From NCBI GenBank assembly GCA_011391695.1, contig JAABQB010000004.1, positions 18,483 through 82,482 on the forward strand: DNA of 64,000 nucleotides, written 5' to 3'. Source of the stretch: Desulfobacteraceae bacterium. GTDB lineage: Bacteria; Desulfobacterota; Desulfobacteria; Desulfobacterales; RPRI01. The notes under the pieces are model-generated. The model was not told the DNA's origin and made no database searches. It saw only the letters and a program-made list of their open reading frames with translations. Shown here in pieces: positions 24,614 through 32,849 of this stretch (position 1 is its first letter; each line of letters opens with the position of its first letter). Made by a program: the position numbers and the translations under genes.

Positions 24614-26134
24614 TTGGAAGTTATAGAACATATTCAAGATAACGATGTGGAGATGGCGCTGCTGAGAGAGGTTCCCTACTTTTTTGCGAGGAACAATCTT
24701 GTCATGCCGTTGAGGAGGAGAGAAAGTTATTTCGTTGCCGCGGTTGTGGAAGAGAAAGGTCTCCTGGCCGCTGCTGAACTGGCCAGAAAATACCGGCTGA
24801 CTCTTTATCCCCTGAAGGCAGGGCAGAAAGTTGTTATTGATGCAATCAGCAAGTTCTACGGCCAGATAGGCACTGCCGAGGAGGTGATGGATAATATTGC
24901 CGGAGAAGACCTGTCATCCGTAGCCACGGAGTTTGAAAAACCGCGCGATATTCTTGAACTTACAGAAGATGCGCCGATTATACGACTTCTTAACGCCCTT
25001 TTCCAGCAGGCAGCCAAAGAGAGGGCCAGCGACATTCATATAGAGCCTTATGAAAAAGATCTGAATGTGAGGATGAGGGTTGACGGAATCCTGCACAGGG
25101 TTCTTAGCCCTCCGAAAATCATCCAGGACGCCCTGATCAGCAGGGTGAAGATCATGGCAAATCTCGATATTGCCGAGAAGAGGCTGCCTCAGGATGGCCG
25201 GATAAGACTTCTTGTAGGCGGGCAGGATATTGATCTTCGGGTATCTATCGTCCCCACCGCGTTTGGAGAGAGGGCGGTATTGAGGCTGCTGAACAGGAAA
25301 CAGGGGCTAATCGGTCTTTATGAGGTAGGTTTTGATAAAAAGGATGAAGAGAGATTTGAAAGGTTATTGGAGAAAACGAGCGGAATCATTCTCGTAACCG
25401 GGCCAACGGGGAGCGGTAAGACAACGACTCTCTATGCGGCGATAAACAGGGTTCACACGGAAGATAGAAACATTATAACGGTAGAAGATCCTATAGAGTA
25501 TCAATTGAAGGGCATAGGGCAGATGCAGGTTAATCCTAAAATCGGCCTAACTTTTGCTTCCGGTCTGAGATCATTCTTAAGACAGGACCCTGATATTATC
25601 ATGATCGGTGAAATCCGCGACTTTGAAACCGCTGAAATTGCTATTCAAGCCTCCCTGACGGGTCATCTTGTCTTAAGCACACTCCATACAAATGATGCCG
25701 CCTCTGCCGTTGTCAGACTCACAGATATGGGCATGGAACCATTTCTTGTCGCGTCGTCTTTGGTCGCTGTTCTTGCCCAGCGTCTTGTCAGGACCATTTG
25801 CCCCTATTGTAAGGAGGAGTTTACACCAACACCTTTGGAAGCTGCATATTTTTCCTCACCGGTTCAGGTATTATACAGAGGAAAGGGATGTCGGATGTGC
25901 AAGGAAACCGGTTATCTCGGAAGAACAGGAATCTTTGAATTTCTTTATGTAGACAACGAAATAAGGCAAATGATTTCCGGACGTGCGGATTCACGGGCCA
26001 TGAAGGATTATGCCGTTTCGCGGGGCATGAGAACCCTTCACATGGATGGCCTGGAAAAGGTCATGAAAGGGATTACATCATTACAGGAAATCCTGAGAGT
26101 TACGCAGAAGGACTATGCCGATATTTCAGTATAA
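24614..26134 (+). CDS. gspE: Type II secretion ATPase GspE
   Basis: The 506-residue hexameric cytoplasmic motor has an N1E-like domain (about 1-110) and N2E with RASDIHIEPYEKDLNVRMRV. The C-terminal RecA domain has Walker A TGPTGSGKTTTLYAAIN, the Asp box EDPIEYQL, Walker B RQDPDIIMIGEIRD and the His box TGHLVLSTLHTNDAASAV. It also has the GspE-specific zinc module, CPYC and CRMC. I keep the TTG at 24614 because AAAGG lies upstream and the family N-terminus starts near here; the ATG at 24653 is an alternative that would drop 13 residues. The end overlaps gspF by 20 bp. Confidence 0.95.
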   Translation: MEVIEHIQDNDVEMALLREVPYFFARNNLVMPLRRRESYFVAAVVEEKGLLAAAELARKYRLTLYPLKAGQKVVIDAISKFYGQIGTAEEVMDNIAGEDLSSVATEFEKPRDILELTEDAPIIRLLNALFQQAAKERASDIHIEPYEKDLNVRMRVDGILHRVLSPPKIIQDALISRVKIMANLDIAEKRLPQDGRIRLLVGGQDIDLRVSIVPTAFGERAVLRLLNRKQGLIGLYEVGFDKKDEERFERLLEKTSGIILVTGPTGSGKTTTLYAAINRVHTEDRNIITVEDPIEYQLKGIGQMQVNPKIGLTFASGLRSFLRQDPDIIMIGEIRDFETAEIAIQASLTGHLVLSTLHTNDAASAVVRLTDMGMEPFLVASSLVAVLAQRLVRTICPYCKEEFTPTPLEAAYFSSPVQVLYRGKGCRMCKETGYLGRTGIFEFLYVDNEIRQMISGRADSRAMKDYAVSRGMRTLHMDGLEKVMKGITSLQEILRVTQKDYADISV

Positions 26135-27290
26135 GGGATACAATTCAGAAGGAATGGAAACGTCAGGCGCTGTCGAAGCCCAGGGGCGTAGTGATGCCAT
26201 AGCCGTCATAAAGGCTAAACAGATCTTTCCCGCAGAGATTTTAGAGATAATCAGGAAACGTGAAATAGGCATATTCCGGAGGAAAGATGAGACCTTTCTG
26301 CCGGATATGACGCGTCATCTGGCAATGCTTCTCTCCTCCGGAGTTCCGTTAATGGATGCCTTCCATTCCCTCGCCTCTGAATACAACGGATTTTACGGGG
26401 ATCTGCTTACGGAAATACGGGAGCGGGTTTCCGGCGGTGCGAGTCTGCACAGGGCATTGAAGGATTACGGCAATATTTTTCCAGAATATTATATTAATAT
26501 GGTTCAGGCAGGCGAGGAAAGCGGATCTTTAGACATGGTTCTTATAAAGATTGCGGATTTTCTGGAGAAGCAGGCTTCCATAAAAGAGAGAGTACGTTCG
26601 GCAATGGTTTATCCTGTTTTAATGATCGGTGTGAGCATCCTTGTTCTTTTCTTTATTTTTTCTTTTATCATGCCGAAAATTGTCGTAATATTTTCAGAGA
26701 CCAGGGGTTCGCTGCCTTTTATTACTGTTATTCTGATATCGATAAGCAATTTCGTTGCAAAATACTGGTGGGTAATACTTGCCGTATGCGCAGCAGCAAT
26801 CGGATTTTTAAGGAAGTTATTTCGTGATTCCAGATCTCAGGTTGATCGAATTATTCTCAAACTGCCCGGCAACATCGTCCAGAGTCTCTATTATGCAAGA
26901 TTTGCAAGGACGATGGGGGTTCTTCTCGATGGAGGCATTCCGGTATTAAAGGCGCTGAAACTTTCCGCAAAATCGATTGGCAACATGGAACTGGAAACTT
27001 CGGTTCTGGGCACCGTGGAAAAAGTGGCAGCGGGACAGCAGATTTCCTCCTCCCTGACAGGATTTCCGCCCCTATTAATCAGGCTTGTCTCAACCGGCGA
27101 AAAAAGCGGCAAGCTGGCGGAGACACTGCACAGGGCCGCCTCATCGTATGAAGAACAGTTCGGCAGGAAGATAGAAAGGGCGTTGTCTTTATTTGAGCCG
27201 GCCATGATTCTCTTAATGGGTTTTGTGGTTTGTATTATTGTCCTTGCCGTTTTACTCCCCATATTCCAGATGAATCAGTTGATAAAATGA
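26115..27290 (+). CDS. gspF: Type II secretion inner-membrane protein GspF
   Basis: The 391-residue polytopic platform protein contains two copies of the T2SSF domain (about 65-190 and 270-390), each with the LAMLLSSGVPL / MGVLLDGGIPV pattern and GE(E/K)SG(S/K)L motif. There are three membrane segments (for example ISILVLFFIFSFIMPKIVVI-like around 175, WWVILAVCAAAIGFL around 220, and MILLMGFVVCIIVLAVLLPI at the end). The N-terminus MPIFQYKGYNSEG is typical. It overlaps the end of gspE, indicating translational coupling. It forms the membrane platform that the GspE motor acts on. Confidence 0.95.
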   Translation: MPIFQYKGYNSEGMETSGAVEAQGRSDAIAVIKAKQIFPAEILEIIRKREIGIFRRKDETFLPDMTRHLAMLLSSGVPLMDAFHSLASEYNGFYGDLLTEIRERVSGGASLHRALKDYGNIFPEYYINMVQAGEESGSLDMVLIKIADFLEKQASIKERVRSAMVYPVLMIGVSILVLFFIFSFIMPKIVVIFSETRGSLPFITVILISISNFVAKYWWVILAVCAAAIGFLRKLFRDSRSQVDRIILKLPGNIVQSLYYARFARTMGVLLDGGIPVLKALKLSAKSIGNMELETSVLGTVEKVAAGQQISSSLTGFPPLLIRLVSTGEKSGKLAETLHRAASSYEEQFGRKIERALSLFEPAMILLMGFVVCIIVLAVLLPIFQMNQLIK

Positions 27291-27350
27291 TAATACCTTT
27301 TTTGGAAAAGGGGGATATGGATAATTTAACAGGTTGTTTTCAGGTGAAAA

Positions 27351-27794
27351 ATGCAAAAACATTTTATTCCCATAAGGGGTTTTACTCTCCTTGAGCTCAT
27401 TATAGTGGTTTTCATCCTGAGTCTTTTAGTCACCATCGTGGCGCCAAGAATCATCGGCAGAACGGATGATGCCCGCGTGGCAGAAGCAAAGGTGCAGATC
27501 AAAAATTTCGAGACCGCACTAAAACTTTTTAAGATAGATAACGGTTTCTATCCGGACACGCAGCAGGGCCTTGAGTCTCTTGCAGAAAGACCCGCGACAG
27601 GACGGATACCGAAAAACTACAGGTCGGGAGGATATTTGGAACAGAAGAAGATTCCCCCTGATCCGTGGGGGAGTCCCTACTTATACATATCGCCGGGCAT
27701 GCACGGAGATTTCGACATCATGAGTTACGGAGCCGATGAGAAAGAAGGTGGAGAGAGTATAGATGCGGACATCAAAAGCTGGGATTTACAGTAA
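27351..27794 (+). CDS. gspG: Major pseudopilin GspG
   Basis: The 147-residue product has a class III prepilin leader cut before Phe in RGFTLLELIIVVFILSLLVT, with Glu at +5. The body shows the GspG core: VEAKVQIKNFE-like helix, DNGFYPDTQQGLESL, PKNYRSGGYL and DPWGSPYLYISPG, followed by a calcium-site-type SYGADEKEGG. It forms the shaft of the T2SS pseudopilus after cleavage by the GspO peptidase, which is not encoded in this window. Its 3' end overlaps gspH by 32 bp. Confidence 0.95.
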   Translation: MQKHFIPIRGFTLLELIIVVFILSLLVTIVAPRIIGRTDDARVAEAKVQIKNFETALKLFKIDNGFYPDTQQGLESLAERPATGRIPKNYRSGGYLEQKKIPPDPWGSPYLYISPGMHGDFDIMSYGADEKEGGESIDADIKSWDLQ

Positions 27795-28227
27795 GGGGTT
27801 TACCCTCTTGGAATTAATTGTGGTGATTTTCATCGTCTCCCTGATGCTCATGGTATCCTTTCCGTATTTTACCATAAGTGAAGGGGGTAAGTTGAAATCA
27901 GAGGCGGCGCTTTTAGCTTCCGTTCTGCGGTATCTTAATGATAGTGCGGTATCTGCTAAAGAGACATACGGGGTAAAAATTGATTTGCGAGAGAAAACAG
28001 TGAGTTATAAAGGACCGGATGGCGAAAAAATTGAAAGAATTGATGAGCTGTCAAGTGTTTCATTACAATCGAAGGGTACGGTCTCGGACGGGGAAGTGAT
28101 TCTCTTTTTCACTCCGACAGGTGCCTCCGAAAGTTTTACAATTCATTTGCAGGGCGAGGATTCCGCCATCGCGGTCAGCTCAAATTCTCTCAGTGGAAGG
28201 ATCGGGATACAGCCGCAGGAGGGATAA
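27763..28227 (+). CDS. gspH: Minor pseudopilin GspH
   Basis: The 154-residue product has a prepilin leader with cleavage motif KGFTLLELIVVIFIVSLMLM. The remainder is the beta-rich body typical of GspH/FimT (YLNDSAVSAKETYGVKIDLR and FFTPTGASESFTIHL). It is a minor pseudopilin at or near the tip of the pseudopilus. The start overlaps the end of gspG by 32 bp and the stop is 3 bp before gspI. The G-H-I-J-K order is the canonical operon order, which supports the assignment more than sequence alone. Confidence 0.88.
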   Translation: MRTSKAGIYSKGFTLLELIVVIFIVSLMLMVSFPYFTISEGGKLKSEAALLASVLRYLNDSAVSAKETYGVKIDLREKTVSYKGPDGEKIERIDELSSVSLQSKGTVSDGEVILFFTPTGASESFTIHLQGEDSAIAVSSNSLSGRIGIQPQEG

Positions 28228-28230
28228 AAA

Positions 28231-28566
28231 ATGCAGAAAGGATTTACTCTCCTTGAGATCATGATAAGCCTTGCCATTGTGGGAGGGCTTCTGCTGACCC
28301 TGATTTCTTCGTTGAATTACCACCTGGGTGTTGCCGGGAGACAGATTGTAGTTACGAATATTACCAGTCTGGCGAAGGAAAAGATATATGAGATGGAAAA
28401 GAATCCTTCCTCTGGTCGTGGAAATTTCCCGGAACCGTATTCCCGCTTTCATTATGAGACAAAGGTGATGAATTCTTCTTTCCCGGGTATGTTGGAAATA
28501 TGGGTAACAGTAAGTGAGGGAAAAGAGATCCTGAAACTTTCCGAGATAATACGCAAATCTTCATGA
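28231..28566 (+). CDS. gspI: Minor pseudopilin GspI
   Basis: The 111-residue product begins MQKGFTLLEIMISLAIVGGL, so the leader is only three residues long before the Gly-Phe cleavage site, with Glu +5. It continues TNITSLAKEKIYEME, as in GspI, and has a short beta domain. GspI nucleates the pseudopilus tip with GspJ and GspK. The ORF lies 3 bp after gspH and 16 bp before gspJ. Identification rests on size, motif and operon position. Confidence 0.86.
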   Translation: MQKGFTLLEIMISLAIVGGLLLTLISSLNYHLGVAGRQIVVTNITSLAKEKIYEMEKNPSSGRGNFPEPYSRFHYETKVMNSSFPGMLEIWVTVSEGKEILKLSEIIRKSS

Positions 28567-28582
28567 TGCATAAAAATAAAAA

Positions 28583-29218
28583 ATGAAAAAACAATCTGTC
28601 CCGTTTTACCAGAAAGGGTTTACATTATTAGAGCTCTTAATCGCTATAGCAATAATGTCCGCGGTGCTGGCTGCCCTTTATCATACGTTCTTTCTCTCTC
28701 ACAGAGCGCTTATTTCCATGGATGACTCTCTCCTGAAACTTCAGGAATCACGTTCTTTCGTGGACATCTTAAAAAGGGAGATTGAATCCGTACTTTACTC
28801 TCCGGACAACAGATACTGTGTATTCAAGATGGATGACAAAGATTTTTACGGTCGCCAGACTTCCCGGCTGGTAATGACTTCGCTTTCCCCTTTAATAAAC
28901 GGAATGGCAAAGATAACCTATGGCGTTGAAGAGATAGCCGGCAAACTGATCATAACAAAAGAAATGCTCCCGGCCATGTCTCAACCTTCAGAGAGCCGGA
29001 AGGTTGACCTGCTGGAAGACGTGGAGTCTTTTACCGTGGAAGGTAAGTACGGAGACCGGTGGGTAAAAACATGGGACAGCGCTTTGGCAAAAGGCATCCC
29101 GGACGAGGTAAGGATCTCCGTTACGTTATTTATTACAAACGGAGAGAAACAGGATCGGACCAGAGATCCCTTTTCTATTTCAGATATTGCAAAACCGAGA
29201 ATTGGGAAGAGGTTATGA
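28583..29218 (+). CDS. gspJ: Minor pseudopilin GspJ
   Basis: The 211-residue product has a prepilin leader with cleavage motif KGFTLLELLIAIAIMSAVLA. The GspJ body follows (SFVDILKREIESVLYSPDNR, RLVMTSLSPL, VEEIAGKLIITKEMLPAM). It is a tip-complex pseudopilin that binds GspI and GspK. Its stop overlaps the gspK start as ATGA, a sign of translational coupling. Confidence 0.88.
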   Translation: MKKQSVPFYQKGFTLLELLIAIAIMSAVLAALYHTFFLSHRALISMDDSLLKLQESRSFVDILKREIESVLYSPDNRYCVFKMDDKDFYGRQTSRLVMTSLSPLINGMAKITYGVEEIAGKLIITKEMLPAMSQPSESRKVDLLEDVESFTVEGKYGDRWVKTWDSALAKGIPDEVRISVTLFITNGEKQDRTRDPFSISDIAKPRIGKRL

Positions 29219-30129
29219 TAGGCTCAAATAAAGGGATGGCGTTGGTGCTTACACTGATGATCATGGCGATCATGATGGCCATGGTTGTCGAGTTCTCCTA
29301 TGGTGTCTATACGACGAATGCAAGCCTCCACAACTGGCAGGCCAGCCAGAAACTGTCCCTGATCGCTAAATCGGGATTAACACTTGCGTTAAAAACCATA
29401 TCGGACAATCAGGCCCTTTATACGTATACCTATCCCGGAAAGATTGATATCCCGGTGGAAAATATGTTCGCCGCGGCTGATGAAGAATTTGGCGGTAAAA
29501 TCCTCATCCGTGTGGAGGATGAAAACGCAAAATTTAATCTCAATGCCATCGTATGGCCCAATGGAGAAACAAATGAAGCCGCCCTCGCGTCGTTTGAAAG
29601 ACTTCTGAAAAATCTTCAACTTGACGGACAAATTGCTTATAAGGTTGCTGACTGGATAGATCATGACAGTGATCAAAGATCGGGAGAATCGGAAAAGGGA
29701 GCCAAAAACGCCTATATGGACAGTTGCGATGAGCTTTACCTTATCCCGGGAGTTGATTCCCGGATGTACAAAATACTGGAGCCTTTTATAACGGTCTATG
29801 GTGCGGACACAATCTCCTCTTCTATCGTAAATATCAACAGTGCCCCATTGCCTGTAATCATCTCTCTTGATGATAATATTACGGAACAGCTTGCGGAAAG
29901 GATTATAAAATACAGGGAGATGGAGCCGCTTAAAGGACCGAGTGATCTCGTAAAAATCGCCGGTTTTGATGGCCCCCTGGGACAGTCTCTCATGGGCAGG
30001 ATTACAGTAAAGGCTGTAAATTTTCGGATAACATCAATAGCAGAGGATAATAATATAAAAAGAATCATAGAATGTGTTGCATGGAATAAAGACGGTGGCT
30101 TTGTAACCAGATACTGGAGGGAAATCTGA
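29215..30129 (+). CDS. gspK: Minor pseudopilin GspK
   Basis: The product has about 304 residues. The start at 29215 gives MIGSNKGMALVLTLMIMAIM, a K-type prepilin leader without Glu at +5, as is normal for GspK. The upstream frame to 29059 is gspJ read in another frame and was discarded. The alpha domain includes LNAIVWPNGETNE, a Ca-site-type DWIDHDSDQRSGESEKGA and helix-hairpin-helix-like repeats (GPSDLVKIAGFDG). It caps the pseudopilus tip. GGGAAGAGG precedes the ATG. Confidence 0.92.
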   Translation: MIGSNKGMALVLTLMIMAIMMAMVVEFSYGVYTTNASLHNWQASQKLSLIAKSGLTLALKTISDNQALYTYTYPGKIDIPVENMFAAADEEFGGKILIRVEDENAKFNLNAIVWPNGETNEAALASFERLLKNLQLDGQIAYKVADWIDHDSDQRSGESEKGAKNAYMDSCDELYLIPGVDSRMYKILEPFITVYGADTISSSIVNINSAPLPVIISLDDNITEQLAERIIKYREMEPLKGPSDLVKIAGFDGPLGQSLMGRITVKAVNFRITSIAEDNNIKRIIECVAWNKDGGFVTRYWREI

Positions 30130-31245
30130 TTGACGATGAGAAAAATCGGCTTCATTGATATTCATCCCCGGGATGCGGCTTCTTCATCCGGCCCTGAACA
30201 GGAAGGTCTGGAATGGCAGGATAATGCCCTCATCTATATATTTAAAGATTACTCGGGGAGATATGAACTTGATGAGACACTGGAGTATTCATCTGACGCG
30301 GTTCCGGCGGATATCGCTGAATTTTATGTAAGCGTTCCCGTAGAATTGCTGAATTTCCGGATAATTAATCTCCCCTATTCCGATAAGGAAATATTACGCA
30401 AAGTAATACCCCTGGAACTGGAAAATCTCACCATGGTTAATCCTCAGGATATTGTTTTTGAAACGGTGCTTCTGAATGGTACCGGCAGTAAATTCGATGT
30501 CCTTGTTGTCTATGCCGGCAAAAGCAGCCTTGATGATCTCATCGGAAAGCTTGCCCTGAAAAACATTGACCCGCGCATCATAACGTCCATTGACCTCCGT
30601 AAAATTATCCAGGCTGGTACCGCCGGGGAACCTATTTCCGCCGGGCACCTCGCAAATTTAGGCAGGCCGGTAGAGTTTAACAGGGTCAGCGCAGCAGGAG
30701 AGGAACTTTCCACCCCGACTATCAATCTCAGGACAGGCTCTTTGGCGTACACAAAAGACATTGCAAAGATAAGACGCAACCTCAAAAAAACGGCGATTCT
30801 GGGTATTTTACTGGCGATCGTTATCAATGCGGGTATTGTTTTTAACCTGGTAATGACAAAAAAAGAGATTTCTTCACACAAAAAAGAAATACGGAATATG
30901 TACACTTCACTTTTTCCCGATGAAAAGAAGATAGCAGATGAATTGTACCAGATGAAGTCTCATATCAGCGGGATGAAAGAAAAGAGTGATGCCTTGACAG
31001 GTGTGAATCCCCTCAACTTCCTGCTGGAGATATCTCAGAAACCGGCAGAAGGGATCACATATAGTGAAATTCAACTTGAAAAAGGATTTATTAAAATGAT
31101 GGCCGAGGCGACCTCGATGGAGGCCGTTGACAGAGAGAGGCGCAGACTTTCCGAATATCTGTCGGATGTCTCCGTTTCGAATGTTAAACCGGTGTCCAAT
31201 GGAAGGATTTTCTTCACCGTCGCCGCGAAGGAAAAACCGATATGA
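30130..31245 (+). CDS. gspL: Type II secretion protein GspL
   Basis: The 371-residue bitopic protein recruits the GspE ATPase. The N-terminal actin-like cytoplasmic domain (about 1-215; PVELLNFRIINLPYSDKEIL) is followed by one membrane helix (about 219-240, AILGILLAIVINAGIVFNLV) and a periplasmic ferredoxin-like domain with a preceding coiled coil (EISSHKKEIRNMY). GGAGGG at 30117-30122 is best spaced for the TTG at 30130, which directly follows the gspK stop; the ATG at 30136 is an alternative. It overlaps gspM by 4 bp. The actin-like part is divergent, and operon position supports the call. Confidence 0.85.
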   Translation: MTMRKIGFIDIHPRDAASSSGPEQEGLEWQDNALIYIFKDYSGRYELDETLEYSSDAVPADIAEFYVSVPVELLNFRIINLPYSDKEILRKVIPLELENLTMVNPQDIVFETVLLNGTGSKFDVLVVYAGKSSLDDLIGKLALKNIDPRIITSIDLRKIIQAGTAGEPISAGHLANLGRPVEFNRVSAAGEELSTPTINLRTGSLAYTKDIAKIRRNLKKTAILGILLAIVINAGIVFNLVMTKKEISSHKKEIRNMYTSLFPDEKKIADELYQMKSHISGMKEKSDALTGVNPLNFLLEISQKPAEGITYSEIQLEKGFIKMMAEATSMEAVDRERRRLSEYLSDVSVSNVKPVSNGRIFFTVAAKEKPI

Positions 31246-31808
31246 ACATGAGTGTAACGGACTTCATCGCAAACTTATCACAGTATGTCAGGAGAAAGAA
31301 CTCCCGTAATACCATCATCTTTTTTTTAGCTCTTCTATGCCTTTACATCCTGATCGTCCCTGCCTTTATCTTCGAGAAAAAAGCGGAAAGAGAACTATCT
31401 GCACTCCAGACAAGGTTGAATCAGTTTTCCGATTTAACTAACGAATATAATAAACTGAAAGAGCGGGTAAGTGCCATTGAAGGTAAAAAGTCGCTGTCAA
31501 AAGTCAGGAGTATCATCCTCGCGGCAGATGAAGTACTTTTATCGTTAGGTATTAAAGAAAAGATGAAATCAATAAAAGGCATTGAAGGCAGAGACATCGG
31601 CGGGCAGACGAACGAAGAAAGTGCCGAGGTTCAAATCGAAAAGGTCACCATGAATGAACTTGTTCATATCTTTTATAAAATAGAGAACGCCCCCATGCTC
31701 CTCTCAATTAAGAAAGTGTCAATAAAAAAATCATTTGCAGCCCCGGAACTCTTAGATGTCACAATGACAATTTCACTATTCACCGGCCCGCCTGATAGTC
31801 TTAAATGA
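31242..31808 (+). CDS. gspM: Type II secretion protein GspM
   Basis: The 188-residue product has a short cytoplasmic N-terminus, a single membrane helix (about 25-45, TIIFFLALLCLYILIVPAF), a coiled coil (RELSALQTRLNQFSDLTNEY) and a C-terminal ferredoxin-like fold. This is the plan of GspM, the GspL partner in the inner-membrane platform. The ATG overlaps the gspL stop (ATGA). Sequence conservation in GspM is low, so the position directly after gspL is important evidence. Confidence 0.85.
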   Translation: MNMSVTDFIANLSQYVRRKNSRNTIIFFLALLCLYILIVPAFIFEKKAERELSALQTRLNQFSDLTNEYNKLKERVSAIEGKKSLSKVRSIILAADEVLLSLGIKEKMKSIKGIEGRDIGGQTNEESAEVQIEKVTMNELVHIFYKIENAPMLLSIKKVSIKKSFAAPELLDVTMTISLFTGPPDSLK

Positions 31809-31880
31809 AACATTCATGCCTATCACCTGTTGCGACACAGCCTTTTTATGTGAGAGGGGCAGTATGAGGGGTTTTTTCAG

Positions 31881-32669
31881 ATGAAAAAAATAACCATCAT
31901 TATTGCGTTTGGCTTATCCGCTCTTTGGGGGCTATGGCTGATCGCCATTCCTGAAGGTTTTATCACAAATTATATCGAAAATTCCCTTATAAAAAGCGGA
32001 ATGAAGATCGAGACAGATGGTTTTAAAAAAGGGCTTTTTTATAATTTCAGTATAAAAAGTATTAACGTGACTGGTAAAAATAACGTTCCAATGTTGACAA
32101 TTAAAGATGTGGAAGCAAGACTCAACTTTACCTCGGTTGTCAAACTTACTCCCCAAGTATATTTCAACGGCAATATAAATAACGGGGAAATCCATGGAAA
32201 CATCAGTCTCAAAGGTGCAGACGGGGTGTCAATAATTAATGGGAGCAACATTAATATACAGGACATCCCTGCTTTCGGGCGACTCGGAATTCAAGGGACA
32301 GGAAACCTCACCTTCGATCTTTGGCATATGAATAACCGAAGTGAAATCAAATTCTCTCTGGGTGATGCAAATACGGGTGGCTCCTTCTCAGGCACCGGCA
32401 TTCTCCCATTAGATATCTTTCAAAAGGTGCGGGGAGCGCTGGTCATAGAGAATGAACTCGCCTCTGTAAAATCTCTGGTACTGGAAGGAAAAGGAATATA
32501 TGCGAGGGTAAAGGGGGATATAAGAAGGAATAATCAGAACTTAAAAATCGAGGTGATGGTTAATTCTTCTCAATCAGGCCTGCCATCTCTCAAACTTATT
32601 GAGCAGTTCAAGGTTTCACCGGGATATTACGTTATTCCACTTCCTTATTTTAAAATCTTTCCCGAATAG
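31881..32669 (+). CDS. gspN: Type II secretion protein GspN (delta-type)
   Basis: The 262-residue product has an N-terminal membrane anchor (MKKITIIIAFGLSALWGLWL) and a periplasmic beta-rich region resembling AsmA/GspN domains (VKLTPQVYFNGNINNGEIHG and LGIQGTGNLTFDLWHM). Its role in secretion is accessory and not essential in many species. It lies 72 bp after gspM, the largest gap in the operon. The region between holds a possible small hairpin but no clear promoter. It is the last gsp gene. gspA, gspB and the gspO peptidase are absent from this window. Confidence 0.78.
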   Translation: MKKITIIIAFGLSALWGLWLIAIPEGFITNYIENSLIKSGMKIETDGFKKGLFYNFSIKSINVTGKNNVPMLTIKDVEARLNFTSVVKLTPQVYFNGNINNGEIHGNISLKGADGVSIINGSNINIQDIPAFGRLGIQGTGNLTFDLWHMNNRSEIKFSLGDANTGGSFSGTGILPLDIFQKVRGALVIENELASVKSLVLEGKGIYARVKGDIRRNNQNLKIEVMVNSSQSGLPSLKLIEQFKVSPGYYVIPLPYFKIFPE

Positions 32670-32743
32670 ATATATAGTAGTTGTCAGAATAATGTTCCGA
32701 TTGGAGCAGATCAATTTGTTTGGGTATGGATAAATAAATCAAA

Positions 32744-32802
32744 GAATATCGTACATCGTACATCGAATATCGAAGCGCGATGTTCGATGTACGAACGGCG
32801 GT
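32744..32802. repeat. Heptad tandem array with CG every 7 bp (copy 2)
   Basis: CG occurs at 32750, 32757, 32764, 32771, 32778, 32785, 32792 and 32799, eight units at an exact 7-bp step (ATCGTAC, ATCGTAC, ATCGAAT, ATCGAAG, CGCGATG, TTCGATG, TACGAAC). It lies between the convergent gspN and gcdA-like genes, where no ordinary terminator is visible. The second half is partly inverted relative to the first (CATCGAA versus TTCGATG). Confidence 0.88.
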
Positions 32803-32849
32803 GTTTTGGGCGGACACCAGAATCCCAACCAGACCGGTACCAATCATCT

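Noticed and set aside
29059..29214. N-terminal extension of gspK by 52 codons.
   Set aside because: It is the gspJ sequence in another frame. The prepilin-type N-terminus and SD fix the start at 29215.
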